From positions 372,001-436,000 of the forward strand of contig NZ_CP047117.1 of the NCBI RefSeq assembly GCF_030440535.1: a stretch of DNA of 64,000 bases, given 5' to 3'. The stretch is from Corynebacterium capitovis DSM 44611. GTDB taxonomy: Bacteria > Actinomycetota > Actinomycetes > Mycobacteriales > Mycobacteriaceae. Positions within the stretch are counted from its first letter, which is position 1. Every line of letters starts with the position of its first letter. The position numbers and the translations under genes were made by a program. Below, piece by piece: positions 49,177 through 58,800 of this stretch. The notes beneath the pieces are model-generated. The model had not been told where the DNA came from and did not search any database. It saw only the letters and a list, made by a program, of their open reading frames with translations.

Positions 49177-51894
49177 GTGCCACGACTGAACCTGAAGGCT
49201 GTAGAAAAACGCGTAGAGCCCCTGGCTGGTCGCGAGTCCTATAGCCGCGAGTTCATCTTCGATCTTCTCGCCGCTTACGGCCGGTCCAAAGGCAACATCA
49301 CGCGCCTGCGCAACGGCTCCCTCAACGTGGCGGACGACCCCGAGCGGGAGGTGGCGCAAAAGAACGTCGTTTACTTCCGAGAGACGACGGGCGACCTGCT
49401 GGAAGAGCTGGAAGGCCTGCGTGTGTCGCCCACAGTGGTGAAGTACAGCCCGCGTTTCGTCATCGTCACGGACTACGACCAGCTCATCGCCTACGACACG
49501 AAGACGACGGAGAACCGCACGTTCCCTTTGCGTGAAATCGATCTGCATTTTACCTTCTTCCTCCCGTGGGCGGGCATGGAGAAGGCGCAGTACACCGCGG
49601 AATCCCACGCGGACGTGCGAGCAGCGGAGAAGATGGGCAAGCTTTTCGACGAGCTCGCGTCCGCCAACCCCGGCCTCCTCGACGATCCCCAGCTACGCCA
49701 CGGTCTCAACGTCTTTTTCACCCGCTTGCTGTTTTGCTACTTTGCCGAGGACACCGGTATCTTCGGTGCCAATCAGTTCACCAACGCGGTCGCTTCGCAC
49801 ACGCTTGCCGACGGCTCCGACACCGATGACTTCATCAAAGACCTCTTTGCTGCTCTCGACGAGGCCGACCCGGCGATGAAGCCCGGCCACCTGCGCGACT
49901 TCCCGTACGTCAACGGTCGGCTCTTTCGCGCCGACGCCCACCTGACCGTGCCCCGGTTTAGCCCGAAAGCGCGCCAAATGCTCATCGACCTGGGCACGCA
50001 GATCTGGCTGGACATTAACCCGGACATTTTTGGCTCGATGTTTCAGGCGGTGGTCACGCCGGGGAAGCGGTCCAACCTGGGGCAGCACTACACCTCGGTG
50101 CCCAACATTTTGAAGACGATCGAGCCGCTCTTCCTCGATGAACTGAAAGAGGAGTTCGAGGCCGCCTACGACAGCACGACGAAGCTAGGCAAGCTGCTGG
50201 ATCGAATCGCTGCCATCAAGGTGTTCGATCCTGCCTGTGGTTCGGGCAACTTCCTAGTCATTGCGTACAAGGAGCTGAGGCGTCTGGAGCACGCCATACT
50301 GCAGCGGCAGGCGGAGCTGCGCGCCGGGGACATGCTGTTTACCGAGTCCCGCATCAACATCGAGAACTTCTACGGCATCGAAATTGACGACTTCGCGGTC
50401 GAAGTAGCCATCCTCTCCCTCTGGATTGCCAAGCACCAAATGAACGAAGAGTTCCGCGAGCAGTTCGGTACCTCCATTCCGCTTATTCCCCTGAAAGAGA
50501 CGGGCAAGATCCGCGCGGGGAACGCGACGCGCATCGACTGGAACGAGGTGTGCCCGAACAACGGGATGGATGAGATTTATTTGATTGGGAATCCGCCGTA
50601 CGTTGGGTCGAGTATGCAGACAGCGGAGCAAAAGAGTGACTTCGTAGAGGTCTTCGAATCCACGAAATACCCCAAGAAGCTGGACTACATCTCTCTTTGG
50701 TTCATCAAGGGAGCGCGGTACATCTCGGGTACACGGGCAGAGCTTGCCTTCGTGTCTACGAACTCAATCGCACAGGGGGAGCACGTGGGGATGCTATTCC
50801 CCGTCATTCAAGCGTTGGGAGTCGAGATTGGTTACGCGTACACGTCCTTCAAATGGGAGAACAATGCCAAGTACAACGCTGGTGTGACAGTGGTTGTAGT
50901 CAGTCTTCGTGCTCCAACTGATGCACCGCATTATTTATTCAAGGACGGAATTCGTACGTCCGTGGAACATATCAACGGATACCTTGCCGATGCCGCGGAC
51001 GTGCACGTAGACCGAAGAAGCGGGCCCCTCGATATGCAACTGCCGGAAATGACCTACGGAAATAAGCCAGTTGATGGTGGAAATCTATTTCTGGCTGCAG
51101 GCGAAATGGCCTCAATTACGGGTGATTTCCCCGATTCCCGCCAATTTATAAAACGGATTCTGGGGAGTAAAGAATTCATTAACGGCATAGACCGCTATTG
51201 CTTCTGGATCTCGGACTCGGAATGGACGTCGGCGCTCTCGATCGTGCCGTCGTTAGAGGAGCGTTTTGAACGAGTCCGAGCCCTGAGACTTCAGAGTCGT
51301 GACGAAGGCGCTCGAAAACTTGCCGAACATCCGTGGCGCTTCCGGGAACAAAAGGGTGCGGTAGGCGACTCAATCATCGTCCCAAGGGTTTCGTCCGAAC
51401 GCCGCGAGTACATCCCAATGGGTTACCTAGGGCCTGACACAGTAATTTCAGATGCCGCCTTCGCCATCTACGACGCCGAACCGTGGCTCTTCGCGCTTCT
51501 CACCTCGCGCATGCACATGGCGTGGACGCGCGCGGTGGGCGGGAAGATGAAGACGGACTACAGGTACTCCAACACCATCGTCTACAACAATTTTCCGGTG
51601 CCGGAGCTCGGGGACGTCGAGAAGCAAAAGCTCACTGAGAAGGCGCTCCGTGTTCTGGACGTGCGGGAATACCACTGTGAAAAGACGCTGGCGGAGCTGT
51701 ACGACCCGGATACGATGCCCGAGAACCTGCGGGCGGCTCACAAAGACGTCGACGATCTGGTCGATTCGCTCTATTCCAAACGCCCGTACGAATCGGACGA
51801 GGACCGGTTGTCTGACCTCTTTGCTATGTATGAAGACATGATCGCCAAGAAAGAGGCGGCGAAACCGAAGAGGCGAACACGAAAGAAGGCATGA
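49177..51894 (+). CDS. MmeI-like N6-adenine DNA methyltransferase, nuclease signature apparently lost
   Basis: 905 residues, colinear with the MmeI (type IIL) family: N-terminal domain, helical domain (about 150-330, RAAEKMGKLFDELA, RLLFCYFAEDTGIF), methyltransferase with SAM motif DPACGSGNFLV (from residue 351) and catalytic NPPY (472-475), target recognition domain (about 560-780), C-terminal KTLAELYDPDTMPENL. MmeI has a D-x9-E-x-K nuclease site before its PRYVLV strand; here that region reads NVVYFRETTGDLLEELEGLR before PRFVIVTDY, with no E-x-K. So methylation without cleavage is expected. GTG start with AAAGGA 9 nt upstream. The TRD stretch is lower in GC. Confidence 0.85.
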   Translation: MPRLNLKAVEKRVEPLAGRESYSREFIFDLLAAYGRSKGNITRLRNGSLNVADDPEREVAQKNVVYFRETTGDLLEELEGLRVSPTVVKYSPRFVIVTDYDQLIAYDTKTTENRTFPLREIDLHFTFFLPWAGMEKAQYTAESHADVRAAEKMGKLFDELASANPGLLDDPQLRHGLNVFFTRLLFCYFAEDTGIFGANQFTNAVASHTLADGSDTDDFIKDLFAALDEADPAMKPGHLRDFPYVNGRLFRADAHLTVPRFSPKARQMLIDLGTQIWLDINPDIFGSMFQAVVTPGKRSNLGQHYTSVPNILKTIEPLFLDELKEEFEAAYDSTTKLGKLLDRIAAIKVFDPACGSGNFLVIAYKELRRLEHAILQRQAELRAGDMLFTESRINIENFYGIEIDDFAVEVAILSLWIAKHQMNEEFREQFGTSIPLIPLKETGKIRAGNATRIDWNEVCPNNGMDEIYLIGNPPYVGSSMQTAEQKSDFVEVFESTKYPKKLDYISLWFIKGARYISGTRAELAFVSTNSIAQGEHVGMLFPVIQALGVEIGYAYTSFKWENNAKYNAGVTVVVVSLRAPTDAPHYLFKDGIRTSVEHINGYLADAADVHVDRRSGPLDMQLPEMTYGNKPVDGGNLFLAAGEMASITGDFPDSRQFIKRILGSKEFINGIDRYCFWISDSEWTSALSIVPSLEERFERVRALRLQSRDEGARKLAEHPWRFREQKGAVGDSIIVPRVSSERREYIPMGYLGPDTVISDAAFAIYDAEPWLFALLTSRMHMAWTRAVGGKMKTDYRYSNTIVYNNFPVPELGDVEKQKLTEKALRVLDVREYHCEKTLAELYDPDTMPENLRAAHKDVDDLVDSLYSKRPYESDEDRLSDLFAMYEDMIAKKEAAKPKRRTRKKA

Positions 51895-51895
51895 G

Positions 51896-53860
51896 GTGGG
51901 CAAACATTCGCGGGAGAACCTCGTTGATGTGCACTACGCGCAGGCGGGGACGTCTGTTAGCACGGACGGCATGGGCATGCGTGAGATGCAGCGTCGCGTC
52001 TACGAGCAGCGCGCGGCGCAGTACCTGCTGATCAAAGCTCCGCCGGCGTCGGGCAAGTCCCGTGCGCTCATGTTCGTCGGGTTGGACAAGCTGTTCAACC
52101 AGGGTCGCCGCAAAGTGGTTGTGGCGGTGCCGGAGCGTTCCATCGGCGGGTCGTTCGCCTCGACGCCGCTGGTCCGCAACGGGTTCTTCGCGAACTGGGA
52201 GGTCAAGCCGGAGAACAACCTGTGCACGCCGGGCAGCAGCGCGAGCAAGGTCGAGGCGTTCATCCGCTTCTTGCAGGGGCCGGACGCGATCCTCGTGTGC
52301 ACGCATGCCACCCTTCGCTTTGCGTTTGAGAATCTCGCCCCGGCTGACTTCAACGGCACGGTGTTGGCTATCGACGAGTTCCACCACGTCTCCGCGGACC
52401 TCGAGAACTCCCGCCTGGGCAGTCTGCTGCGCGAGGTGATGAACGGCTCCGACGCGCACATCGTGGCCATGACCGGCTCCTACTTCCGTGGTGACGCGGT
52501 GCCGGTGCTCATGCCGGGGGACGAGGCCCGCTTCACTCCGGTCACCTTCAACTACTACGACCAGCTCAACGGGTACAAGTATCTCAAGTCGCTCGGCATC
52601 GGCCACCACTTCTATCAGGGGCGCTACACCGACGCGATCGGGGAGGTGCTCGACCTGGATAAGAAGACGATTCTGCACATCCCCAACGTGAACTCGGGCG
52701 AGTCCACCAAGGACAAGATTGAGGAAGTGGGCGCGATCGTCGACACGATCGGCGAGGTCGTCGGCACCGAGGAGGGCACAGGGATCATTCTCGTGCGCCG
52801 CCGCGACACGGGTGACATCCTCCGCGTTGCGGACTTAGTGGATGACACCGATCAGAAGGCCCGTGCCCGCACGCTTGCGTACCTGGTGGATACTGCGTCG
52901 AAGGAGCGCGACGCGGTGGACATCATCATCGCGCTGGGCATGGCGAAGGAAGGGTTTGACTGGCCCTTTGCAGAGCACGCGCTGACGGTAGGGTACCGGG
53001 CGTCGTTGACGGAGATTATCCAGATCATCGGGCGTGTCACCCGCGACGTGGAGGGCAAGACGCACGCGCAGTTCACCAACTTGCTGGCCGAACCGGACGC
53101 AGCACAAAGCGAAGTGACCGTCTCCGTGAACAACATGCTCAAAGCCATCACCGCGTCGCTGCTCATGGAGCAGGTCCTGGCCCAGAATTTCGACTTCAAA
53201 GCGAAGAAAAATCCGGACGACGCCAGCGAGGGCAACACCATCAAGATTGGGGGCCTGAAAGAGCCCTCCACGGACCGGGTGCGCCAGATCGTGGCGACGG
53301 ATCTTAATGACTTGAAAGCGAAGATCCTGCAGGACGACACCTTTGCCCGCGCGGCCGTAGGCAGCCTCGAAGCGGAGACTACGAACAAGGTGCTCATCCC
53401 CAAAATCATCCGCGAGCAGTACCCGGATCTGTCCGAGACCGAGGTAGAAGAGGTGCGCCAGCGCGTCATCGTCGATTCTGTCATCAAAACAGGCCGGGAG
53501 AAGCAGGTTGGTGACAAGCGCTTCATTGAGATGGCAAACCAGTTTGTCAACATCGACGACCTCACCATCAACCTCATCGACTCGATTAACCCTTTCCAGC
53601 GGGCCTTCGAAATTCTCTCCAAGTCCGTCACGCCCTCGGTGCTCAAGCTCATTTCCGACACCATCTATGCCACGCGCATCGAGATGACTATCGACGAGGC
53701 CATGGCGCTCTTCCCCCAGATCAAGGCGTGGATAGCTACCCACGGCCGCGAACCTGATCGCCGCGCGGAGGACTCCGAGGAGCACAAGCTTGCCGACGCC
53801 CTCCTGCTCGTCCGCGATGCCGTCGCGAAGAGGAAAGCTGAACTGGAGGCTGCTCAATGA
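51896..53860 (+). CDS. Superfamily 2 DEAD/DEAH-type helicase
   Basis: 654 residues. Helicase motifs: Walker A KAPPASGKSRA (47-57), Walker B with DEFHH (160-164), motif III-like MTGSYFRG, motif V region MAKEGFDWPFAEHALTVG, and motif VI QIIGRVTRD (376-384). About 220 residues of unassigned C-terminal helical sequence follow. GTG at 51896 is one base after the methyltransferase stop, and the 3' end overlaps the nuclease gene by 4 bases. It is likely a motor that translocates on DNA for the unit, by analogy with type I/III restriction and DISARM-like helicases. Confidence 0.85.
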   Translation: MGKHSRENLVDVHYAQAGTSVSTDGMGMREMQRRVYEQRAAQYLLIKAPPASGKSRALMFVGLDKLFNQGRRKVVVAVPERSIGGSFASTPLVRNGFFANWEVKPENNLCTPGSSASKVEAFIRFLQGPDAILVCTHATLRFAFENLAPADFNGTVLAIDEFHHVSADLENSRLGSLLREVMNGSDAHIVAMTGSYFRGDAVPVLMPGDEARFTPVTFNYYDQLNGYKYLKSLGIGHHFYQGRYTDAIGEVLDLDKKTILHIPNVNSGESTKDKIEEVGAIVDTIGEVVGTEEGTGIILVRRRDTGDILRVADLVDDTDQKARARTLAYLVDTASKERDAVDIIIALGMAKEGFDWPFAEHALTVGYRASLTEIIQIIGRVTRDVEGKTHAQFTNLLAEPDAAQSEVTVSVNNMLKAITASLLMEQVLAQNFDFKAKKNPDDASEGNTIKIGGLKEPSTDRVRQIVATDLNDLKAKILQDDTFARAAVGSLEAETTNKVLIPKIIREQYPDLSETEVEEVRQRVIVDSVIKTGREKQVGDKRFIEMANQFVNIDDLTINLIDSINPFQRAFEILSKSVTPSVLKLISDTIYATRIEMTIDEAMALFPQIKAWIATHGREPDRRAEDSEEHKLADALLLVRDAVAKRKAELEAAQ

Positions 53861-55005
53861 CCGATGACCACATCTTGGCCCAGCTCGACGCGCTCATCGC
53901 GGAGGACGCCGATGGGTTGCTGAAGATACCCGAGAAGCCCGCGCCGGTCACCGCCACCGACCGCCTCACCCGCGCCTTTGCCGAGATCGAGGAGTTTGTG
54001 GAGGTTAACGGGCGCGAACCCGACCCTGACACGCTGAACATTTCTGAGCGCAAACTTGGTGCCCGTCTCGTGGGCATCCGGGCGAGTGAGGAAAAGATGG
54101 CGGCACTGAGGGGCGTCGACAAGCATGGGCTTTTGGAAGCGCAAAAGGCTCCGGCTTCTGTTGATGACCTCATCGATTCCGACCTCCTAGGTGCGATGCC
54201 GGACATTTTCGATGTCTCCCGGTTGCCTGCCCGCAAGAGCCCTGAGGGCGACCACGACCGGGCGACGCGCGTCAAGGCGGAGGATTTTGCGGCGTTTAAG
54301 CAGCTGTTTTCGGACAAGCACGCTGGTTTGAACAGCGGCGAGTGGCGCTTGACGACGTTCGCCGGGGAGCGCACGATCAAGGAGGGGCGTTTCTTCATCG
54401 TCGCTGGTGTTATGGCGTTTGTGGCGGATGTGCACGAACCGGCGGAGGGAGAGTCGAAGCCGAGGCTGCGCGTCGTGTTCGAGAATGGGACCGAATCGTC
54501 TATGTACCGCGAGTCCCTGGCGACGCGCTTGTACGAGACAAACGGGCAGGCAGTGACGCGCGCGACGATGGATGTGTCCGAGATCGGGGACGCCGACGTT
54601 GAGACCGGCCACATCTACGTGCTGCGCTCGCTGAGCGATCACCCTGACATTCGTGGTCTTGCCGACCTACACAAGATCGGCTTTTCCAGCGGCCCGGTGG
54701 CGAAGCGAATCGCTGGGGCGGAGAAAAGCCCGACGTACTTGATGGCGCCGGTGAAGGTTGTTGCGGACTACCGCGTGTACAACCTGCGGCCGTCTGCTTT
54801 GGAGCACCTGCTGCACCGGGTCTTTGCCGCGGTGCGACTTGACGCGTCCGTGGCCGTTGCTGCTGGTGGCTCCGTTGCGGCTACCGAATGGTTCCTCGCC
54901 CCGCTCTCGGTTATCGACCACGCGGTAGACCTCATCATGTCCGGAGAGATTGTGAATTATCTTTACGATCCGGCGGTGGGGGAGTTGGTGGTGCGGGGTG
55001 GGTGA
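53857..55005 (+). CDS. GIY-YIG (T5orf172-like) nuclease-domain protein
   Basis: 382 residues. The C-terminal ~130 residues carry GHIYVLRSLSDHP (Y254), LHKIGFSSGPVAKRI (Lys-Ile-Gly, R284) and ALEHLLHRVFAAVRLD (Glu), the Tyr-Arg-Glu arrangement of GIY-YIG endonucleases of the T5orf172 branch. Residues 1-100 form a helical module (EIEEFVEVNGREPDPDTLNI), also seen at the end of the preceding helicase as IKAWIATHGREPDR. The ATG overlaps the helicase stop (ATGA). In this unit it is the only apparent nuclease, so it may replace the lost methyltransferase nuclease. Confidence 0.78.
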   Translation: MTDDHILAQLDALIAEDADGLLKIPEKPAPVTATDRLTRAFAEIEEFVEVNGREPDPDTLNISERKLGARLVGIRASEEKMAALRGVDKHGLLEAQKAPASVDDLIDSDLLGAMPDIFDVSRLPARKSPEGDHDRATRVKAEDFAAFKQLFSDKHAGLNSGEWRLTTFAGERTIKEGRFFIVAGVMAFVADVHEPAEGESKPRLRVVFENGTESSMYRESLATRLYETNGQAVTRATMDVSEIGDADVETGHIYVLRSLSDHPDIRGLADLHKIGFSSGPVAKRIAGAEKSPTYLMAPVKVVADYRVYNLRPSALEHLLHRVFAAVRLDASVAVAAGGSVAATEWFLAPLSVIDHAVDLIMSGEIVNYLYDPAVGELVVRGG

Positions 55006-55037
55006 CGGGGCCCCGCTTATGGCCCCTCCCGACTTTG

Positions 55038-55238
55038 CTACTGCGGGCTGACGCGATTGAGGATTCGCAGGATGTCCCGCTTCGCTTCGAGGACAGCAAT
55101 TTCGTGCTGGAGGCGCGATACCTTTTCTTCCCGGGTCTCGGGGACGTTTGACTGAGAAGTGCGAGGAGAGCGACGCTCGCTTCGTGCCGCAATAGCGCGA
55201 CGCTTGCGCAAGCCGTTGCGTTTGACGGTCGACGACAT
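55038..55238 (-). CDS. Small basic coiled-coil protein
   Basis: 66 residues. The N-terminal half is strongly basic (KRNGLRKRRAIAARSERR) and the C-terminal half is a heptad-like helix (VSRLQHEIAVLEAKRDILRIL). GGAAGGGG 6 nt before ATG 55238 supports this start; a GTG at 55256 that overlaps the upstream stop is an alternative (72 residues). It follows the membrane-anchored 164-residue gene and is antisense in orientation to the flanking defence genes. No family recognised. Confidence 0.55.
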   Translation of the reverse strand: MSSTVKRNGLRKRRAIAARSERRSPRTSQSNVPETREEKVSRLQHEIAVLEAKRDILRILNRVSPQ

Positions 55239-55252
55239 TGCTACCCCTTCCC

Positions 55253-55747
55253 TCACGTATTTTCGGTGCCCTCGTCGGAGAACGTGGACAAGTCGTTCCG
55301 TTTGGCTACCTGCAACTCTACCCGCTTTCGTTCCAATTCAATGGAAATGACATCTTCGTTCACATTGATGTGATCGCGGAGTAGTTGGGAAATTTGGAGG
55401 ATCCAGTCCGAATCTGAGCTAGCCAGGGCATCCGTTTCTTCGAGTAATGCTCGCAAATACCGCCATCCAAATTCTTCCTGCGCAACGACAGTTGATTGCG
55501 TCTGCTCAACGGCCCAGCGCATGTTGGATAGCCACTCGTCGCGCCTTCGCCAGAGCTCGGTGGCCTCATCTGATCGGGTCTTTTGTTGGTATGTCCGTAC
55601 GCCCGTCCAGGCCACCCAAATCGCGATCGATGCGGGAAGGAGAGTGCGGAGCATTTCAAGTAGCGCTTGTCCCGATGGCCGTGACAGAAAGGCGTCAGCT
55701 TGAGATAGCCATGATCCATCCAATTTCGCTGCCCCTTTCGGGTCCAT
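55253..55747 (-). CDS. Hypothetical protein with one membrane segment
   Basis: 164 residues. One hydrophobic segment (about 33-48, LLPASIAIWVAWTGVRTY) is followed by a charged, helical cytoplasmic part (ATELWRRRDEWLSNMRWAVEQ). The topology resembles the small TM plus helical proteins that occur beside defence genes, but no function can be stated. The start at 55747 has GGCGGGG just ahead. It is coupled to the coiled-coil gene by overlap and divergent from the exonuclease fusion gene. Confidence 0.55.
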   Translation of the reverse strand: MDPKGAAKLDGSWLSQADAFLSRPSGQALLEMLRTLLPASIAIWVAWTGVRTYQQKTRSDEATELWRRRDEWLSNMRWAVEQTQSTVVAQEEFGWRYLRALLEETDALASSDSDWILQISQLLRDHINVNEDVISIELERKRVELQVAKRNDLSTFSDEGTENT

Positions 55748-55831
55748 CCCCGCCCGCGTTCATGAACATCGTACAGAATCGGCCGTTAAAGGCAGCAGTC
55801 CACAAACCACCCTCGTCGTCTGTGCGCTCGG

Positions 55832-55837
55832 TACAAT
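55832..55837 (+). promoter_or_regulatory. Candidate -10 of the exonuclease fusion gene
   Basis: TACAAT lies 53 nt before the ATG at 55891. A leader of about 45 nt would contain the strong AAAGGAGG (55876-55883). Confidence 0.45.
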
Positions 55838-55890
55838 TTCCCCGGTTCAGTCCGAAGATCCAAGAGAGCCCCACAAAAGGAGGACAAGCC

Positions 55891-58800
55891 ATGACCACCC
55901 GGCCCGGTTTCGCGGTGGTTGACCTCGAGACGACAGGTTTCGGGGGCACCGACCGCATCATCGACATCGGCGTCGTCCTCCTCGGCCCGGATCTAGAACA
56001 CCAGGGCACCTGGGAAACGCTTGTGCAACCCGGGCGGGATATTCCGAACAGCTACGTGCACAAGATCACGGCCACCGACCTCGTCCGTGCGCCGCGCTTC
56101 GAGGTCGTCGCGCCCTACCTTGCCTATCTTCTCCACGGTCGCATTCCCGTCGCACACAATGCGGGGTTCGAGAAGCGTTTCCTCTCCCTCGAGTTCAGGC
56201 GCGCGGGCATCGACACGAACGTGGGTTCGATCGACTGGCTCGACACGATGGTGCTGAGCCAGCGGCACCTCGGCCAAGCAAAGCTCTCCGAGGCCTTAAC
56301 CGCCGTCGGGATCGAAAACTTCCAGCCCCACGCCGCCCTCGCCGACGCCGAAGCAACCGCCGACCTCCTGCGTACCTTGGTGCAGAAGCGTGGCGCCAGT
56401 GTCTTGCTGGGTGCGCGAGCTAGTGCCGAACCGAACGACCCGCGTGAGGTGCCGACGGTTGTGCGAGGTAAGAAGGAGGACGAACACTGGTTAGCCCGCC
56501 TAACGAGTGCGCTGCCCAACCAGGGCGATTCGAACGTCGATAGGTATCGGCGCGCGCTCACGGCGAGCCTGGCGGACTTGCAACTCTCGGCTTCGGAGAT
56601 CAAGCATCTCGGCGACATCGCTATCAGCGACGGCCTTGCCCTGGACGATATCGCCGCCACGCATGAGGAGTTCATTCGTCAGATGGCGGTCCAGGCGTGG
56701 CTCGACGGCGTGGTCACGGACGAAGAACGTGCGCAGCTTGCGGATCTGGCGGAGCAGCTCGGCGTCGCCGGTAACGTCGTGGAGTCGTTCCTCACCGCGC
56801 CCGTAGCGGGCAACCCGATCGAGGAGCTTGTGCTGCGCCACGGTGACCGGGTGGCGTTTACTGGCGCGTTGGACCTGCCGCGCGAGGAGTGGGAGCGTCG
56901 CGTCACTGACCTCGGCCTGGTCTTCGGTGGCGTGACGAAGAAGACGGTCGTTCTGGTGGCAGCCAATCCGGACTCGATGAGCGGCAAGGCTGTGAAAGCC
57001 CGCGAACTACTTGTTCCTGTGATCGACGAGCGCACGTTCGCCCGACTCATCTCTGCGCTCGACCCCGCGCCGGCGTCTGCAGTCGCTCCAGATGAGGAAC
57101 TTGCGGAGCGCTTCCCGTGGGTCGCAGACGCGCCCGTTCCCCTCACCGCCGCGGACGCTCTGGCATCGCATTGGATCGCGCACAGCCCGGACCTGTCCTT
57201 ACACCTGATGTCGTCCTACCTGGACAGGGATTTGGTCATTGACGTGCGTAACTCGGCCGTCGAAAAGCCTGGTTTGCGCTGGCAGGAGCGGTTTCCTCGC
57301 ATGCTCGACGCGACGGTGTACGACCTGCGTGACATCCCGGGTGTGGGGGAGAAGCGCCTGCGGCAGCTGGTGGAGGCGGTGGTGCTCGCTGCCCTCGACG
57401 CGGATATCACCGGGGAATACGTGGACACGGACATTTACATCGACGACGCCGATCCCAGCGACATCGTCGCCGGCTGGGCCGCGCTCGCGGGCGCGCCCTT
57501 CCCCGGCACGACGGAGGAGACCATTGCGGTTCTCTTTTCAACGTGCACGCAGGAGCTTCTCGACGCCACCACCCACGACCCCCGCCGTGTGGCCATCGCC
57601 ACTCGGCGCTGGCTAGGCGGTGCCACCCTTGACGAGCTGGGAACCCAGTTCGGCGTAAGCCGGGAACGGATCCGTCAATTGGAGACGCAGTTGCGCGCGT
57701 CCTTCGCCGAACACTCCGAGCTCAGCGCTGCGGTGGCGCAGCAGGTGGCTCGGCGCGTGGGGAAGCTGGCGGCGGTGGACGTCGTGAAGCGACAAATGCC
57801 TTGGCTTTGGACTGTGGATGAGTCACTGGGCTGCACGTATGAGGAGTACTTCCGTGGCCTCTTTGGGCTGTGGAAAGTCGACGGGGGATGGATGCTCGCC
57901 GCGGACTTTGACCCGGAAAGCGGGATCACTCTGGATGCGCACGGTGTGTTTTCGGTGGGTGAGCTGGCAAGGAGCGTGAACGCGGACGAGTCGGCGTTGG
58001 CCGATTGGCTCGCGCAGCGCGGTTACCTCGCGCTTTCCGGTGGCACAATGGCGCGGGTGCGCAGCCATCAGGACCGCGCTGTGGCTGTGCTGTCCGTCGC
58101 TGGCGAGCCACTCACGGTTGAAGAAATCGCCGCGCAGGTGGAGGCCAATCCTCGCTCCCTGGCCAACCAGATGAACGAGGACCCGCGCATCTCGCGCGTC
58201 GCCAATGGCACATACGCGCTTACCAGCTGGGGCCTCGAACCCTTTACCACCATCACCGACTGGATCGGCCGACGCATCGACGCCACCGGCTCCGTTGCGC
58301 TCGCCGACCTCCTCGCCGAAGCCCCGCGCCTGCGCATCAGCGAATCCTCCGTGCGCGCCTACGCCGCAGGCAGTGGCTTCTCGCTAATCGACGGCACCGT
58401 CACCCGCTCCACCACAACCACCGAAATCATCGATGACGAGCCGTTTGACTCGAAAAACATGTACTTCCGTGACGGTGCGTGGCACCTGCTTCTCGTACTC
58501 ACCCCCGACCACCTGCGCGGTTCTGGGTTCGTTGTCCCACGTGGCGTTGCGGGATTGTATCGTGTTCCAGTCGGTGGGGAGGTGGCGGTGCCGAGCCGGC
58601 TTGGCGACCAATACGTGCGCGTTAATCGCCTGAAGCAGTTCTCGGTCTCCACGATCCGGCGCTTCCTGGAGGAACTCGGCAGCCAAGTCGGGGACAGGGT
58701 GTGGCTGCGGTTTAGGCCTGACGCGTTCGACGTCGTTCCTGCCCCGCCCCTCGACCCGTCGTTGACCGGTCTTGCGGGTTTGCTTTCCGAGATGGGCCTC

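Noticed and set aside
55447-55890. In-frame N-terminal extension of the exonuclease fusion protein
   Set aside because: The added 148 residues run antisense to the membrane-protein gene and lack family similarity; the AAAGGAGG before ATG 55891 marks the start.
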